A stretch of 64,000 nucleotides of DNA from a virus. This document shows positions 43,665 through 52,656 of this stretch, piece by piece (the stretch's first letter is position 1; each line of letters opens with the position of its first letter). The notes below the pieces were generated by a model. That model searched no databases. It was not told the DNA's origin and saw only the letters and a program-made list of their open reading frames with translations. A program made the translations under genes and the position numbers. The stretch covers positions 23,401 to 87,400 of the IMG/VR virus record IMGVR_UViG_3300030329_003230. One strand, 5' to 3'.

Positions 43665-45236
43665 TCACCCCATTAAAGCGGCATGAGTAATAATAGTGCA
43701 GCCATTCGTTTTTAATCCTCTTGGCATTACAGTTGCCTCAACAGTTACTGGCCCTTTATCCTCAGGGATAGTCCAATTAGCAGCATTTGTAAAATAATTT
43801 TCAAATTCTAATTTAATTTGCTCACCATTTGATTTATCAAATTGTAAAGTGATATCATATGTTGTTTCTTCATCTGAACGAATAAATTCTCTAAATAATT
43901 TATCGTCTGTCACTAATGCTGTAAATGATAATTCATATGTTCTTTGAGCAGGTATTCCTTGTTTAATCCCTCTATCTTGCATTCCTACAAATCTTTTATC
44001 TTGTATATTATTATTGATAGTTAAAGTAAGATTAGTTATTTTTAATAATTGTTGATTATAGATAGTAATTGTTCCATCAGTAAAGAAGAAAGGCTCAAGA
44101 TGTCCTGATTGAGCACCCTTTCTATTAGAAAAGTTTTCAACTTCTTGATTTCTACGTGCATACATCTCTTCATCAATATCTAATTCAGTAACTGCTGAAG
44201 TGTTTAAATCCATAGTCATTTTAACTTCTTCATTTTCATTAGCAGTTAATGTTAGAGTATTAATTCTATTACCCCTCGCTACCCTGACAAAAGTATGACT
44301 TTCTGTTGCCGCTGAATCAATATCAGTTTTGTAAGTATTAGTGCTCTCTAATTTAGAAATAGATTGTTCTAAAGCAAAAGAAGGGAGTTTAGCCGTATCT
44401 TGTTCATTGATAATATAGGTAATAAAATTACTTTCAAAATTACTTACGGATAATGCAGACAAAGAAATTAATTGACCTACTGTTGTATCCGTTGGCATTA
44501 AAGGAGGAACTATTTCTGTTCCTATTGTTCTGTAAAAGATTGGCCCATCTTCAATATGTGCAGTATCATTATGTAAGAAAGTTGCTTGGTCTGCTGACGC
44601 CACATCAAAGGGAGCAGAAAAACCACTTGAAGTAGCGGCTGAACGAATACCCGCAGGAACCGTTGTTGTGCTACATTTACCTAAAGCATAGTAAAGCCAA
44701 TGTCCTTGATTGGCAATTAAATTAATATTCCCACCAGAAGCAGTTTCAATCCCTTTGAACTGATGAGTAAAGTTTCTTGTGCCACCAAGAGCCAAATTTA
44801 ACTGCCTCATTTCTACATCTATATTAGGAAAAGTTGCACTCTCTACTAAACCTAAAGAATTATCAGCGTTTAAAGTCGCTATACTAGTATCTTGAGCAGG
44901 TGCAGGGCAAGGTGCTGCATATCCTCTAATAACATAATAGTCATTAGTAGCAGTTGATTTTGCTACAGGAGTAAAAGTTATTGTTGCAGCAGCAGTACTA
45001 TTACCTGAATTACCAGTGATAGTGTGAGTTGATTCTAATACATCAGAATTATTATATCTATCAATAGTGCAGCCAACATATAAATCCTTAATTAAACGGA
45101 AATGAGTTTGGTCGGCATGAAAGGTAATTGTTGATTCATTACCACTAACTGCTGTCTTTTGAACATAAAAATCAACTTCAGGAACAAAACTTAGTGTTGC
45201 TCCGCTTCCTAAAAATATTTCTTCGTTTTTTGCCAT
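43665..45236 (-). CDS. Major tail tube protein
   Basis: A 523-residue beta-rich protein encoded between the connector genes and the chaperone/tape measure, the usual place for the tube protein. It is long for a tube protein (~170-400), so it probably carries an extra Ig-like or decoration domain (residues ~60-180, Thr/Ser-rich). Segments RNFTHQFKGIETASGG and YELSFTALVTDDKLFREFI suit a tube-type beta sandwich. RBS GAAGGTGAAGAATAA is upstream. Confidence 0.65.
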   Translation of the reverse strand: MAKNEEIFLGSGATLSFVPEVDFYVQKTAVSGNESTITFHADQTHFRLIKDLYVGCTIDRYNNSDVLESTHTITGNSGNSTAAATITFTPVAKSTATNDYYVIRGYAAPCPAPAQDTSIATLNADNSLGLVESATFPNIDVEMRQLNLALGGTRNFTHQFKGIETASGGNINLIANQGHWLYYALGKCSTTTVPAGIRSAATSSGFSAPFDVASADQATFLHNDTAHIEDGPIFYRTIGTEIVPPLMPTDTTVGQLISLSALSVSNFESNFITYIINEQDTAKLPSFALEQSISKLESTNTYKTDIDSAATESHTFVRVARGNRINTLTLTANENEEVKMTMDLNTSAVTELDIDEEMYARRNQEVENFSNRKGAQSGHLEPFFFTDGTITIYNQQLLKITNLTLTINNNIQDKRFVGMQDRGIKQGIPAQRTYELSFTALVTDDKLFREFIRSDEETTYDITLQFDKSNGEQIKLEFENYFTNAANWTIPEDKGPVTVEATVMPRGLKTNGCTIITHAALMG

Positions 45237-45265
45237 TTATTCTTCACCTTCTTTTACTTACGTAC

Positions 45266-45853
45266 CTACACGGCTACGGCGAATTTTTTCATTGTAACAT
45301 TAACCTTGTAACCCAATAACCTTTTCGCCTTATTATTGGATTCCGTTCTTCCTCCTACTATTATGTGGTTCATTTTCAAGGAATCGCTACCAATTGTTAC
45401 TGTTTCTCCTTTCCTTTTTGATTCTAATGTGTATCTAAGAGATTTATACAAGCTTTCCAATCTATGATGTGCATACATGTTATCGGCTGCCCTTGTATCT
45501 CCTCCGCTAATTGTCCGTATATGACACGTTATATTATATGTTTCATTCCTAACATCCCAATGTATAGTAGGATATTCTATATTTTGTCCATCTTCAAACA
45601 CCACAATTAGGTCAGAAGAAGTAGCAGAACCTATTACTGGACTAGTCTGATTTAACAGACTATATTGCCTAGCTTGACCTCTACTTATTTTACCAGATGT
45701 TCCATCAGTAGAGCCACCAGAAGATAAATTCCTAATATCCAAAATTGTAGGTTTAACCCTATGAGCAGTAGCAATTCCTAATGTATTCTGCATAACGCTA
45801 GTACTAGGCCAATGAGTCCTTATGAGATTGACCGCATAAGTTACTTCATCCAT
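45266..45853 (-). CDS. Tail terminator / neck-type protein
   Basis: A 195-residue protein preceding the tube gene. The pattern (N-terminal helix with IRTHWPS, central beta strands IEYPTIHWDVRNETYNITCHI, C-terminal MKKFAVAV) is compatible with tail terminator (gpU-like) proteins that cap the tube. The assignment is positional. Confidence 0.5.
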   Translation of the reverse strand: MDEVTYAVNLIRTHWPSTSVMQNTLGIATAHRVKPTILDIRNLSSGGSTDGTSGKISRGQARQYSLLNQTSPVIGSATSSDLIVVFEDGQNIEYPTIHWDVRNETYNITCHIRTISGGDTRAADNMYAHHRLESLYKSLRYTLESKRKGETVTIGSDSLKMNHIIVGGRTESNNKAKRLLGYKVNVTMKKFAVAV

Positions 45854-46041
45854 TATATTCCACTTTCCTTCATTGATTTATCAATCATATTAACGAGTTC
45901 TTTTTCGATTCCCTCAACTATAAATGCCATTATTTCTTCATCAGAATAAGTAAATGCTCCTAAACCTGTATCTTGAAATAATCTATTTCTTTCTTCGTAC
46001 ATTTCCTGTATTCTTTTAGTGATACGTATAATATCACTCAA
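45853..46041 (-). CDS. Small neck-region protein
   Basis: A 62-residue helical acidic protein (ITKRIQEMYEERNRLFQDTG...) between connector and terminator genes, overlapping both (ATGA-type). It may be a head-closure or neck accessory. Not recognised. Confidence 0.55.
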   Translation of the reverse strand: MSDIIRITKRIQEMYEERNRLFQDTGLGAFTYSDEEIMAFIVEGIEKELVNMIDKSMKESGI

Positions 46042-47152
46042 TCAAGAACACCCCTTCTTGTTTACCGTTAATTATTTCCATAGCTTCTGTTCTTAAAATA
46101 TCATATTTTTCTTTAACAGATATTTGATTTCCAGACTCAGTAATAAGTACAGTTGCATCATCTGAGCGTAATATTTCACAAGCAACTAATTTAGTTGCAG
46201 CATCAGTAATTACTGCTGGGACTGTGCCACTACCAGCAAAATAAGTAGCCCTAACAGAATTAAGATGAATATATGGATATTTATCTCTAAAGAAAATCCT
46301 ACCTTCTCTACCTATTTTCCACCACTCCTCTTTTCTACCACTATCTTCTTTATCAGTAAATGCGCTAACTTCTATACCCTGAACAGAAGTAGTGGCTGCA
46401 TTCCCATTCATGTATATGGTACAGTTAGCACCATCATCACTTGGTAATAATGATGAAATTAGAACTTTATTGGAATTTTCTGAATCAAGACAAGCATAGA
46501 AAAAATCTGAAACTTGTTTAGCACCAGTAGAATCCGTCTGCCCTTTTGCCTGAGTCGCTCCTGTTAATGCAGCAGTTTGAGAAGGATACTTTTCATTAAT
46601 GAGTGAAACAAGTTCCCTAGCGGCAGTTTTATTTCCATAAGTAGTATCGAATCTTGAATTTGTAGTGCCGGCAAGTAAATTGAAAACTAAACCACTATTA
46701 GGTAAACGAAGATTAATTGTGGTTGTTCCACTAACCATTGAAGTATAATCATTCATTGTTACAGACGCTTCTGCACCACAAATATTAGTCCATTGGGTTC
46801 CTTCCCAAATGTCTAATCTAATCATTTTAGAAATACTATGTCTGTCTAATTGAACAAAACCAAGATAATCTCTCCATCTTCCAGCAGGGTAATGTCCTAT
46901 TCCCGTTGTGAAATTATGGTGTTCATCTTGATAAAGCAGCCTTCTCCAAGAAGTCTTAGTTTTACTATCAATGAAATCTTCAATCCTTTTTATGAATTCT
47001 CCAACTTCAGAATGCATAGGTGTTGTATTAGCAGTAAAGTTAGGAATCTGTAGAAGTTCTGCTACTTTAGAAGAAGTAGTATAATATCCATTACCTGTGG
47101 AATAATTAGCATTAATAACTGTTGTATCTGAAGGAGACTTATACTGTGCCAT
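46034..47152 (-). CDS. Head-tail connector/adaptor-type protein
   Basis: A 372-residue protein. The N-terminal half has VGEFIKRIEDFIDSKTKTSW and the C-terminal half AATKLVACEILRSDDA...KYDILRTEAMEII. These two helical arms flank a large beta insertion, as in gp6-type head-tail adaptors that sit below the portal. Position between head and tail genes supports this. The insertion (YTSMVSGTTTINLRLP etc.) is unusual. Confidence 0.6.
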   Translation of the reverse strand: MAQYKSPSDTTVINANYSTGNGYYTTSSKVAELLQIPNFTANTTPMHSEVGEFIKRIEDFIDSKTKTSWRRLLYQDEHHNFTTGIGHYPAGRWRDYLGFVQLDRHSISKMIRLDIWEGTQWTNICGAEASVTMNDYTSMVSGTTTINLRLPNSGLVFNLLAGTTNSRFDTTYGNKTAARELVSLINEKYPSQTAALTGATQAKGQTDSTGAKQVSDFFYACLDSENSNKVLISSLLPSDDGANCTIYMNGNAATTSVQGIEVSAFTDKEDSGRKEEWWKIGREGRIFFRDKYPYIHLNSVRATYFAGSGTVPAVITDAATKLVACEILRSDDATVLITESGNQISVKEKYDILRTEAMEIINGKQEGVFLIE

Positions 47153-47154
47153 AA

Positions 47155-48195
47155 CTAATTCTCCGAACCTTCTGGAATATTATTTACTGCTCTTTCTAGT
47201 TTGTTTAATTTACCTCTAATGAATTTGAAATAATTACTCAACTGAAGGTTAGCAGTTTCTTCTGGTTTAACTTCTAAAAGATTTTTAGGGTCAACTTCTT
47301 CCCCCTCAAGGAAAACTCTACCTTTAAATTCTGATAAATTTATAACTTTAATAGACACTTTATCTACAGTTTCTCTAAAAGTAACTATAAATTCTAATTT
47401 TATATCATATATATGACGTGGATTAATTGGGAATCTTATATCTTCTAATATTAGCTGTTTATTATCGAATATAAAATCCTTAATTATTTTAGGGGATTCT
47501 CCAACATAATCATACAATACTGATATTCCGCCTTTCTTTCGACCAGATAACATATTTTTTAGGTTCTTATCTTTAAATTCTAAATCATCAGTATCTATAC
47601 TTACATTGATTTTTTCATTTATATTAAGGCCTGAAGAAACAGTTTCTTCTATACCTTGTATTGTTTCCCCTTTCAAATTTTTAATTTTTAAATTTTTATC
47701 AGAAAACTCTAACTTTAGTGAAAAACTATTCTTATCAGACTTAGTTTCAGTGATGTATTTTTTAAAAATATTCTTAATAAAATCATCATCAGATAATGTT
47801 TCAAGTATTGAAATTTCAGAAGTTTCTGTTTCTTTCTTTGCTTTATCAGAAGAAACGTCCTCTATTTTGAAATTAACATCTAACTCTTCGATTTTTAACA
47901 TTTCTTTTGTTTTATTATCTATGTAAATGTCTGAGTCTTCAATCTCTTGTCTTAATTTTGAAGCTCTTAATTTATCTAATGTTTGTTCACTTAAGTTTTT
48001 TAGATAGTCTTCATGCTCTTTAGTATAATTAAGAGCCATTTCTTCATCCATTTCTTCTAAAAACTGAACCATCCATTCAAATTCTCTTGGTCCTCTTGGG
48101 TATTTTAATACATATTTTTTAAAACTGGGTAATAATACCTCTGTTAAATCTGTATTTTTTAATCTACCAGCATCGTTAAACCAAGGAAAATCCAT
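47155..48195 (-). CDS. Hypothetical virion-module protein
   Basis: A 346-residue acidic protein (MDFPWFNDAGRLKN...) with repeated charged helices and beta strands (NLKIKNLKGETIQGI) and no cysteine. ATG 48195 is used because upstream in-frame codons lie within the overlap with the previous gene; the ATG at 48213 is an alternative. A neck or tail-associated structural role is likely by position only. Confidence 0.5.
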   Translation of the reverse strand: MDFPWFNDAGRLKNTDLTEVLLPSFKKYVLKYPRGPREFEWMVQFLEEMDEEMALNYTKEHEDYLKNLSEQTLDKLRASKLRQEIEDSDIYIDNKTKEMLKIEELDVNFKIEDVSSDKAKKETETSEISILETLSDDDFIKNIFKKYITETKSDKNSFSLKLEFSDKNLKIKNLKGETIQGIEETVSSGLNINEKINVSIDTDDLEFKDKNLKNMLSGRKKGGISVLYDYVGESPKIIKDFIFDNKQLILEDIRFPINPRHIYDIKLEFIVTFRETVDKVSIKVINLSEFKGRVFLEGEEVDPKNLLEVKPEETANLQLSNYFKFIRGKLNKLERAVNNIPEGSEN

Positions 48196-48200
48196 ACTAA

Positions 48201-48944
48201 TCAAGCCAACCATTTAGCCCAAGCAGCGCCCTTGGAAATCATTTTACTTAATCCTAATCCGCTATTTGGTGGGCTATAGGTCGCTTGACCAGTAGCAGGG
48301 TCAATCCAATATGGATTATTGTAATTATCATAACCCGCTGGAGGAACAGGATATCCTGATTGATTATTAAATGCCTGTTGTTGATTCATCATTTGTTGAT
48401 TCATTCCACCTTGAGGGGGAGCACCTTGAATGGGCATACCATTTGGACCAACTCCTGCGCCCTGCATTCCCATTGCTGCTCCACCAACCATAGCTCCACC
48501 AGCCGCCGCAGCCGCTCCTGCCATTTGTGGATTAGCACCATCACCAAAACCTTGAGCCTCTAAATATTGACTCTTAGCCATCTGTCTTTGATAGACAACT
48601 TCAGAGTTAACAGAAGCAGTCAAAATTTTCTGTATATCTAATTCTATATTTTCTTCTGTAATTTGTTGGTATTTGGTTAAACAAGTCTTTTCTAAAGTTA
48701 TATCTCCTTGAGTTGGTTCTAATTTAAAATGTAAATCAGCAAGCATTGCACTCACTACTCTTTGTACTACATCTTCTAATAATTTCTCAAATGTAGTCAA
48801 AAAAGCTTCACCATGATAAAGTAAAAATTCTTCAACATGATTATCTTGTAAAGTCAAAAGATTATTCATTGCTTTGAAATTACTCTGATTATTATTCTGC
48901 ATCTGTGTCGCTAATGCGCCATTACTTGTTCCGAAAAGTCCCAT
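48201..48944 (-). CDS. Hypothetical Gly/Met-rich protein
   Basis: A 247-residue protein. The N-terminal ~130 residues are helical (NHVEEFLLYHGEAFLTTFEKLL). A Gly/Ala/Met-rich spacer follows (AAAAAGGAMVGGAAMGMQGAG), then a Gln/Asn/Pro-rich stretch and a short C-terminal helix (GLSKMISKGAAWAKWLA). This modular layout suggests a flexible virion linker. No enzyme motif. Confidence 0.55.
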   Translation of the reverse strand: MGLFGTSNGALATQMQNNNQSNFKAMNNLLTLQDNHVEEFLLYHGEAFLTTFEKLLEDVVQRVVSAMLADLHFKLEPTQGDITLEKTCLTKYQQITEENIELDIQKILTASVNSEVVYQRQMAKSQYLEAQGFGDGANPQMAGAAAAAGGAMVGGAAMGMQGAGVGPNGMPIQGAPPQGGMNQQMMNQQQAFNNQSGYPVPPAGYDNYNNPYWIDPATGQATYSPPNSGLGLSKMISKGAAWAKWLA

Positions 48945-48946
48945 AT

Positions 48947-49585
48947 TTATTCACCTACTAATTCATCTATTTGTCCTATTTTACCCTTGAGCTCTGTTAA
49001 TAATATGAATAGTTTTTCCTCGGCAGTCGTAGTATCAGCGCTTGGGGGCGTTATCTCCCAACCTTTAGAGGTTAATGAAATTATATCTTTTTCACTCAAT
49101 GTTACTAAAGGTCCACTTCTCATCATACTAGGAACTCTTGGTTTAGGTATGTATTTTTTAAATTCTAAACCATGTTTTTCAGCAATAACTTGTTGCTCTA
49201 ACATTTCCATTTGTTTGAATAAAGAAGAGTGCCTTGGGCAATAAGTCCCTCTCAGCGGCCTACCTTTATTAACGTGAGATAAAGGAATAGGGGGCCTTAG
49301 ATTATCGCCGGGTTCCCAAACATGATGAACTCCACAAACAACGCATCTATCTCTAATGTTAAATCTAAATCCATATTTCTTGAATAAGAACTTCTTTTTC
49401 TCAGGAAGTAACACTTTCTTGAGTTCTTTCATTTGTTTTTTAACATCAAGCGATTTGAACTCATAAACAAAAATAGGGCCAGCGAGCCGAGCGTTATGGC
49501 TTACTCTAGCAGAATTAATCATTTTATCCATAGAACTATCGTTCATACCTATAATATTAGGTGTAAATACCATTTGTTGCGTCAT
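48947..49585 (-). CDS. Zinc-ribbon protein near the GTPase
   Basis: A 212-residue basic protein. A zinc-binding segment (DRCVVCGVHHVW...GTYCPRHSSLF) lies in the middle, flanked by coiled-coil-like helices. It directly follows the GTPase gene in transcription order and starts two bases from it. Function unknown; could be a partner of the GTPase. Confidence 0.55.
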   Translation of the reverse strand: MTQQMVFTPNIIGMNDSSMDKMINSARVSHNARLAGPIFVYEFKSLDVKKQMKELKKVLLPEKKKFLFKKYGFRFNIRDRCVVCGVHHVWEPGDNLRPPIPLSHVNKGRPLRGTYCPRHSSLFKQMEMLEQQVIAEKHGLEFKKYIPKPRVPSMMRSGPLVTLSEKDIISLTSKGWEITPPSADTTTAEEKLFILLTELKGKIGQIDELVGE

Positions 49586-49586
49586 A

Positions 49587-50264
49587 TTAATACTCCTTAA
49601 CCATTGTCATTATTCCTCTGTAGACCATTTCGGGGTCCGACTTGGCAGATACGATGTATTTGAAACAAGGTATCCCTTTATCCTGTAAACGTTGCATACC
49701 GAGCCTGAATGGTTCAAAGATGGGGTGTTTATCGATGGACCCGTCGAATTCATAATTATCTTTCCATAAATCGTACTTATTAGCCCATATGCCTACGGCT
49801 ATTGGGAAGTCCTTTTCCTTCTTCTTTTTAGATTTATTCTTATTTAATCTCCAATACTCATCACAAATTGTATCGACCATAAATTGCCACCCTAATTGAT
49901 TCTCCAAATTATATGCTTCTCTTAAGTGCCTATCATCAATCATGAATATGATATATTTGACATGTCTATTACGCATATCTTTTTGCCAAGCATCCCAATA
50001 GTAAGACTGCCCCCCTACATCTGCGGTTTTTATTGTTCTAGAATCTTTATCTATTTTCACTACTTTTCTAGTGGTTCTGTTTAGCCCAACTGTTCTTTCA
50101 GCAATATTAGGTACTTCCCCTCTTGTTCTTAGTTGATGATGTAATGTTGTTTTTCCAACTTTAGAAGCACCATATACTCCAAAATTTAATGCGTGTAATC
50201 TTTGATATAATTTAGCGGCGGCTTCTGCTAAAAGAATAGAAAAGCCTGTTAATAAAGTAGCCAT
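49587..50264 (-). CDS. Arf/G-alpha-like small GTPase
   Basis: A 225-residue GTPase. G1 is GASKVGKTT (32-40), G2 is the Thr in ERTVGLN (58), G3 is DVGGQ (82-86), as in Arf and G-alpha proteins, G4 is NKYD (162-165) and G5 is SAK (206-208). The N-terminus (LLTGFSILLAEAAAKLY) is a hydrophobic amphipathic helix, like the membrane helix of Arf. The catalytic Gln (86) is kept. Two small membrane proteins are encoded directly before it. GTPases of this type are rare in viruses and not expected in a virion module. GTP-binding is predicted with confidence; the target is unknown. Confidence 0.85.
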   Translation of the reverse strand: MATLLTGFSILLAEAAAKLYQRLHALNFGVYGASKVGKTTLHHQLRTRGEVPNIAERTVGLNRTTRKVVKIDKDSRTIKTADVGGQSYYWDAWQKDMRNRHVKYIIFMIDDRHLREAYNLENQLGWQFMVDTICDEYWRLNKNKSKKKKEKDFPIAVGIWANKYDLWKDNYEFDGSIDKHPIFEPFRLGMQRLQDKGIPCFKYIVSAKSDPEMVYRGIMTMVKEY

Positions 50265-50483
50265 TTAACCCCATCCGAATAGCCCCTTAACCCTATCAAC
50301 AAACATACCTAAGAAATCAATTCCATTAGCACCCATTATATTTCCTATAATGAAAAAAGCAGTAGAAGCAAGAACACCCCAAAGTAATGCTCTTATTTTA
50401 ATGAAAAAAACATCAGCAGAGTGGGCTCTTGATAAGTCGTAAGCTAGAGATTGCTCATCTACGCCTAATAATCGGTCTAACAT
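50265..50483 (-). CDS. Small membrane protein next to the GTPase
   Basis: A 72-residue protein with one transmembrane helix (LLWGVLASTAFFIIGNIMGA) and a short charged N-terminus. ATG 50483 is preceded by GGTGAT; the in-frame GTG at 50495 overlaps that site. It ends one base before the GTPase gene. Probably acts with the GTPase. Confidence 0.6.
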   Translation of the reverse strand: MLDRLLGVDEQSLAYDLSRAHSADVFFIKIRALLWGVLASTAFFIIGNIMGANGIDFLGMFVDRVKGLFGWG

Positions 50484-50505
50484 TTTTATCACCAATCATG
50501 AATTA

Positions 50506-50892
50506 TCATTCCATTGCCTTTAGAAATTGTTCAGAGACTTCATCATAAGGTCCACCATCCCCTGAAGCCCTATAATAATTTAAATTTCTAGAATTCATCG
50601 TTTCACGAATCTTTTGCCTCTGAGAATCATCTCTATTTCTTTTCTGCCAATATAATTCTATTTTTCTATTCAATAACCACGTCTCTAATCTTTCGTTTAC
50701 CGCTAAATCGAATAGAGCTTTTTGTAGCATAATTACACCTACCGTAACTAACGCAAATAGTATAGCGTGAGATATCGGTGGGAAAGGTAACGCTGCTCCA
50801 TATACCGAGTAGAAGTAAACATTCAGTCCAGAAACTGCTCCTACATACATTATCGTCATTATCAGTCTTGTGTCTTTATCTATTGCTGCCAT
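50506..50892 (-). CDS. Membrane protein with cytoplasmic helical tail
   Basis: A 128-residue protein with two transmembrane helices (LIMTIMYVGAVSGLNVYFYS and AILFALVTVGVIMLQKALF) followed by a basic/acidic helical tail (NRKIELYWQKRNRDDSQRQK). No signal or enzyme motif. It is first of the membrane-protein/GTPase trio. Confidence 0.6.
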   Translation of the reverse strand: MAAIDKDTRLIMTIMYVGAVSGLNVYFYSVYGAALPFPPISHAILFALVTVGVIMLQKALFDLAVNERLETWLLNRKIELYWQKRNRDDSQRQKIRETMNSRNLNYYRASGDGGPYDEVSEQFLKAME

Positions 50893-50915
50893 TCATATTC
50901 CTCATATTTTATCCC

Positions 50916-51233
50916 TTAATTAAATTCAACAGTAAAGGTTGTTCCTGTTCCGCTAACATCTGTTACGTCTGCGAATAATCCAGTAGTGAATCTTACTCCA
51001 TGCATATCTGCTTCGTTATACGAGTCTCCTTCAGAAGCTAAACCAACATATAACATACCTAACATGTTAGCATCACTACATGCTCCTTGAGTTAAACAAT
51101 CATGAATAGTTACATATCCGGTGTCCGTTCCAGTTGCATAACCGTGAATACTGATTAATTTCCCACCACCAGTATAAATGAGAGTATCAGCACTAATTGC
51201 ACCACTACTTCTACATCCACCTATACCCGACAT
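50916..51233 (-). CDS. Small beta protein, paralog of the next gene (probable decoration)
   Basis: A 105-residue protein (MSGIGGCRSSGAISADTLIY...) paralogous to the 51254-51586 product: shared GIGGCRSxGAxSxDxL, GKLISIxG, HDCLTxGA and EADMHGVxF. ATG 51233 is preceded by GGAGGAGAGAATATG-type bases, so the upstream start is not used. Placed after the capsid gene, so possibly a decoration or spike protein. Tandem duplication. Confidence 0.6.
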   Translation of the reverse strand: MSGIGGCRSSGAISADTLIYTGGGKLISIHGYATGTDTGYVTIHDCLTQGACSDANMLGMLYVGLASEGDSYNEADMHGVRFTTGLFADVTDVSGTGTTFTVEFN

Positions 51234-51253
51234 ATTCTCTCCTCCTTTCAATA

Positions 51254-51586
51254 TTAATTAAATGTCACTAAAAATTTAGTTGCAGTGCCTGCCACATGGG
51301 TAACTTCCGCAAATATACCATTTTTGAACGTGACACCATGCATATCTGCTTCAACAAAATTACCAGCCGTCGCTGTGGTTCCAACATATAATACTCCAAT
51401 AGTATTAGCAGCATTTGCAGCACCAGCAGTTAAACAGTCATGTAAAACAACATATGCTGAATTATCAACTGGTCCACCAGTAACAAAAGACATACCAGTA
51501 ATACTGATTAATTTGCCAGAACCAGTGAATAGTAATGAATCACCCGAAAAGGCTCCAGTACTTCTACAGCCTCCTATACCAGTCAT
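51254..51586 (-). CDS. Small beta protein, paralog pair (probable decoration)
   Basis: A 110-residue protein similar to the following gene over its whole length, with an N-terminal SITGIGG-type motif (MTGIGGCRSTGAFSGDSLL) and the conserved HDCLTAGAAN and EADMHGVTF blocks. A beta sandwich or jelly-roll is likely. It is probably a capsid decoration or fiber subunit, by position. Confidence 0.6.
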   Translation of the reverse strand: MTGIGGCRSTGAFSGDSLLFTGSGKLISITGMSFVTGGPVDNSAYVVLHDCLTAGAANAANTIGVLYVGTTATAGNFVEADMHGVTFKNGIFAEVTHVAGTATKFLVTFN

Positions 51587-51632
51587 TTACAATACCTCAC
51601 TGTGGAAACCTAAAGAACGATATCGTATAAGT

Positions 51633-52028
51633 CTACTTATCGCTCTTTTCTTCTTCAGAAGCAGTTTCTTTTTCTTCTTTAGCAGGCTTTTCTTGCTTTT
51701 TAGGTGCTGGTTTTTTGGCCTTACCTGAGCCTGTTAATGTTGCTTTTGCTTTTGAAGCTACAGTTTTTTTCTTTGGTGGGAATAAATGGTCCACAACTTT
51801 ATCCGCTGATACGTTTAATTTAATTCCAATGTTTTCTAAAACACTTTCAGAAACATCCTTGAAATCAGATTTCAGAAACTCAACAGTAATGTTGTGGGAA
51901 TCCATATACAACATTCCTGATTTAACAGAAATATCAGTTTTAACATCAACTTCTAGAAGAACCCCACAAAGGGTGATGAAACCACCACCACTTTGTTGAG
52001 TTGCTTCAGTTAAAGTAGCCTTAGCCAC
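51633..52028 (-). CDS. Hypothetical protein with charged low-complexity tail
   Basis: A 131-residue protein. A beta-rich N-terminal ~90 residues (FITLCGVLLEVDVKTDISVKSG) is followed by a Lys/Ala/Pro then Glu-rich tail (KKPAPKKQEKPAKEEKETA). GTG 52028 is chosen because GAGGTGAT is four bases upstream. Probably a virion surface or linker protein. Not recognised. Confidence 0.55.
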   Translation of the reverse strand: MAKATLTEATQQSGGGFITLCGVLLEVDVKTDISVKSGMLYMDSHNITVEFLKSDFKDVSESVLENIGIKLNVSADKVVDHLFPPKKKTVASKAKATLTGSGKAKKPAPKKQEKPAKEEKETASEEEKSDK

Positions 52029-52038
52029 TTTAATCACC

Positions 52039-52620
52039 TCAAATTAATCCAGTTACTTTTAGCGTAACAACGCCAATATCACCGGATTGTAGAGATGCAG
52101 CCAAAAGAGCGGCTGAACCAGTTGTATATGCATAGATGTAAAAAGACGTTTTATCAGCACTGATATCTCCAATTACGAAATTACAGTCGTGATTTTCCTG
52201 TCCAACTACTTCTACACTACTAACACTGCTAAGTCCAAAGCTTGAAGCCAATACTTTTTCTCCAGCGTGAACGATTTGTTCATCTCCTCCACCACTGTTA
52301 TCTGCTACTGCTTGGGGAGTTGTTAGTACTGTAGCGGTTAAAACTGAAACTTTAATCACGTCATCATTGTTGTTAGAATGTGAACCAGATATAACTACAT
52401 GGTCGCCCACAACGAAACCGTCATTAATATAACTTCCAGCAGTCCTTGTATATGTTTTACCAGAAGACGCTGCGTTAATTGTTTGACTAGCATCAGTTGT
52501 AGTTGTTCCAGTTCTATAACTGGTGATATTACATTCACCGACAACCGAGTATTCATCTCCAATAACTGATGGCCTAGAATTTCCTTTATGGTCGCTTTTT
52601 AGTGTAACTGTATTTGTCAT
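52039..52620 (-). CDS. Probable capsid decoration / minor head protein
   Basis: A 193-residue Thr/Ser/Gly-rich beta protein encoded directly after the major capsid protein, the usual place for head decoration or stabilisation proteins. Strands such as SVVGECNITSYRTGTTTT and GVVTLKVTGLI and no helix-rich parts. AAAGGAGGA precedes the ATG. Function by position. Confidence 0.55.
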   Translation of the reverse strand: MTNTVTLKSDHKGNSRPSVIGDEYSVVGECNITSYRTGTTTTDASQTINAASSGKTYTRTAGSYINDGFVVGDHVVISGSHSNNNDDVIKVSVLTATVLTTPQAVADNSGGGDEQIVHAGEKVLASSFGLSSVSSVEVVGQENHDCNFVIGDISADKTSFYIYAYTTGSAALLAASLQSGDIGVVTLKVTGLI

Positions 52621-52656
52621 ATTTTTTCCTCCTTTAATGTCTCCTAAAGATAAGGC

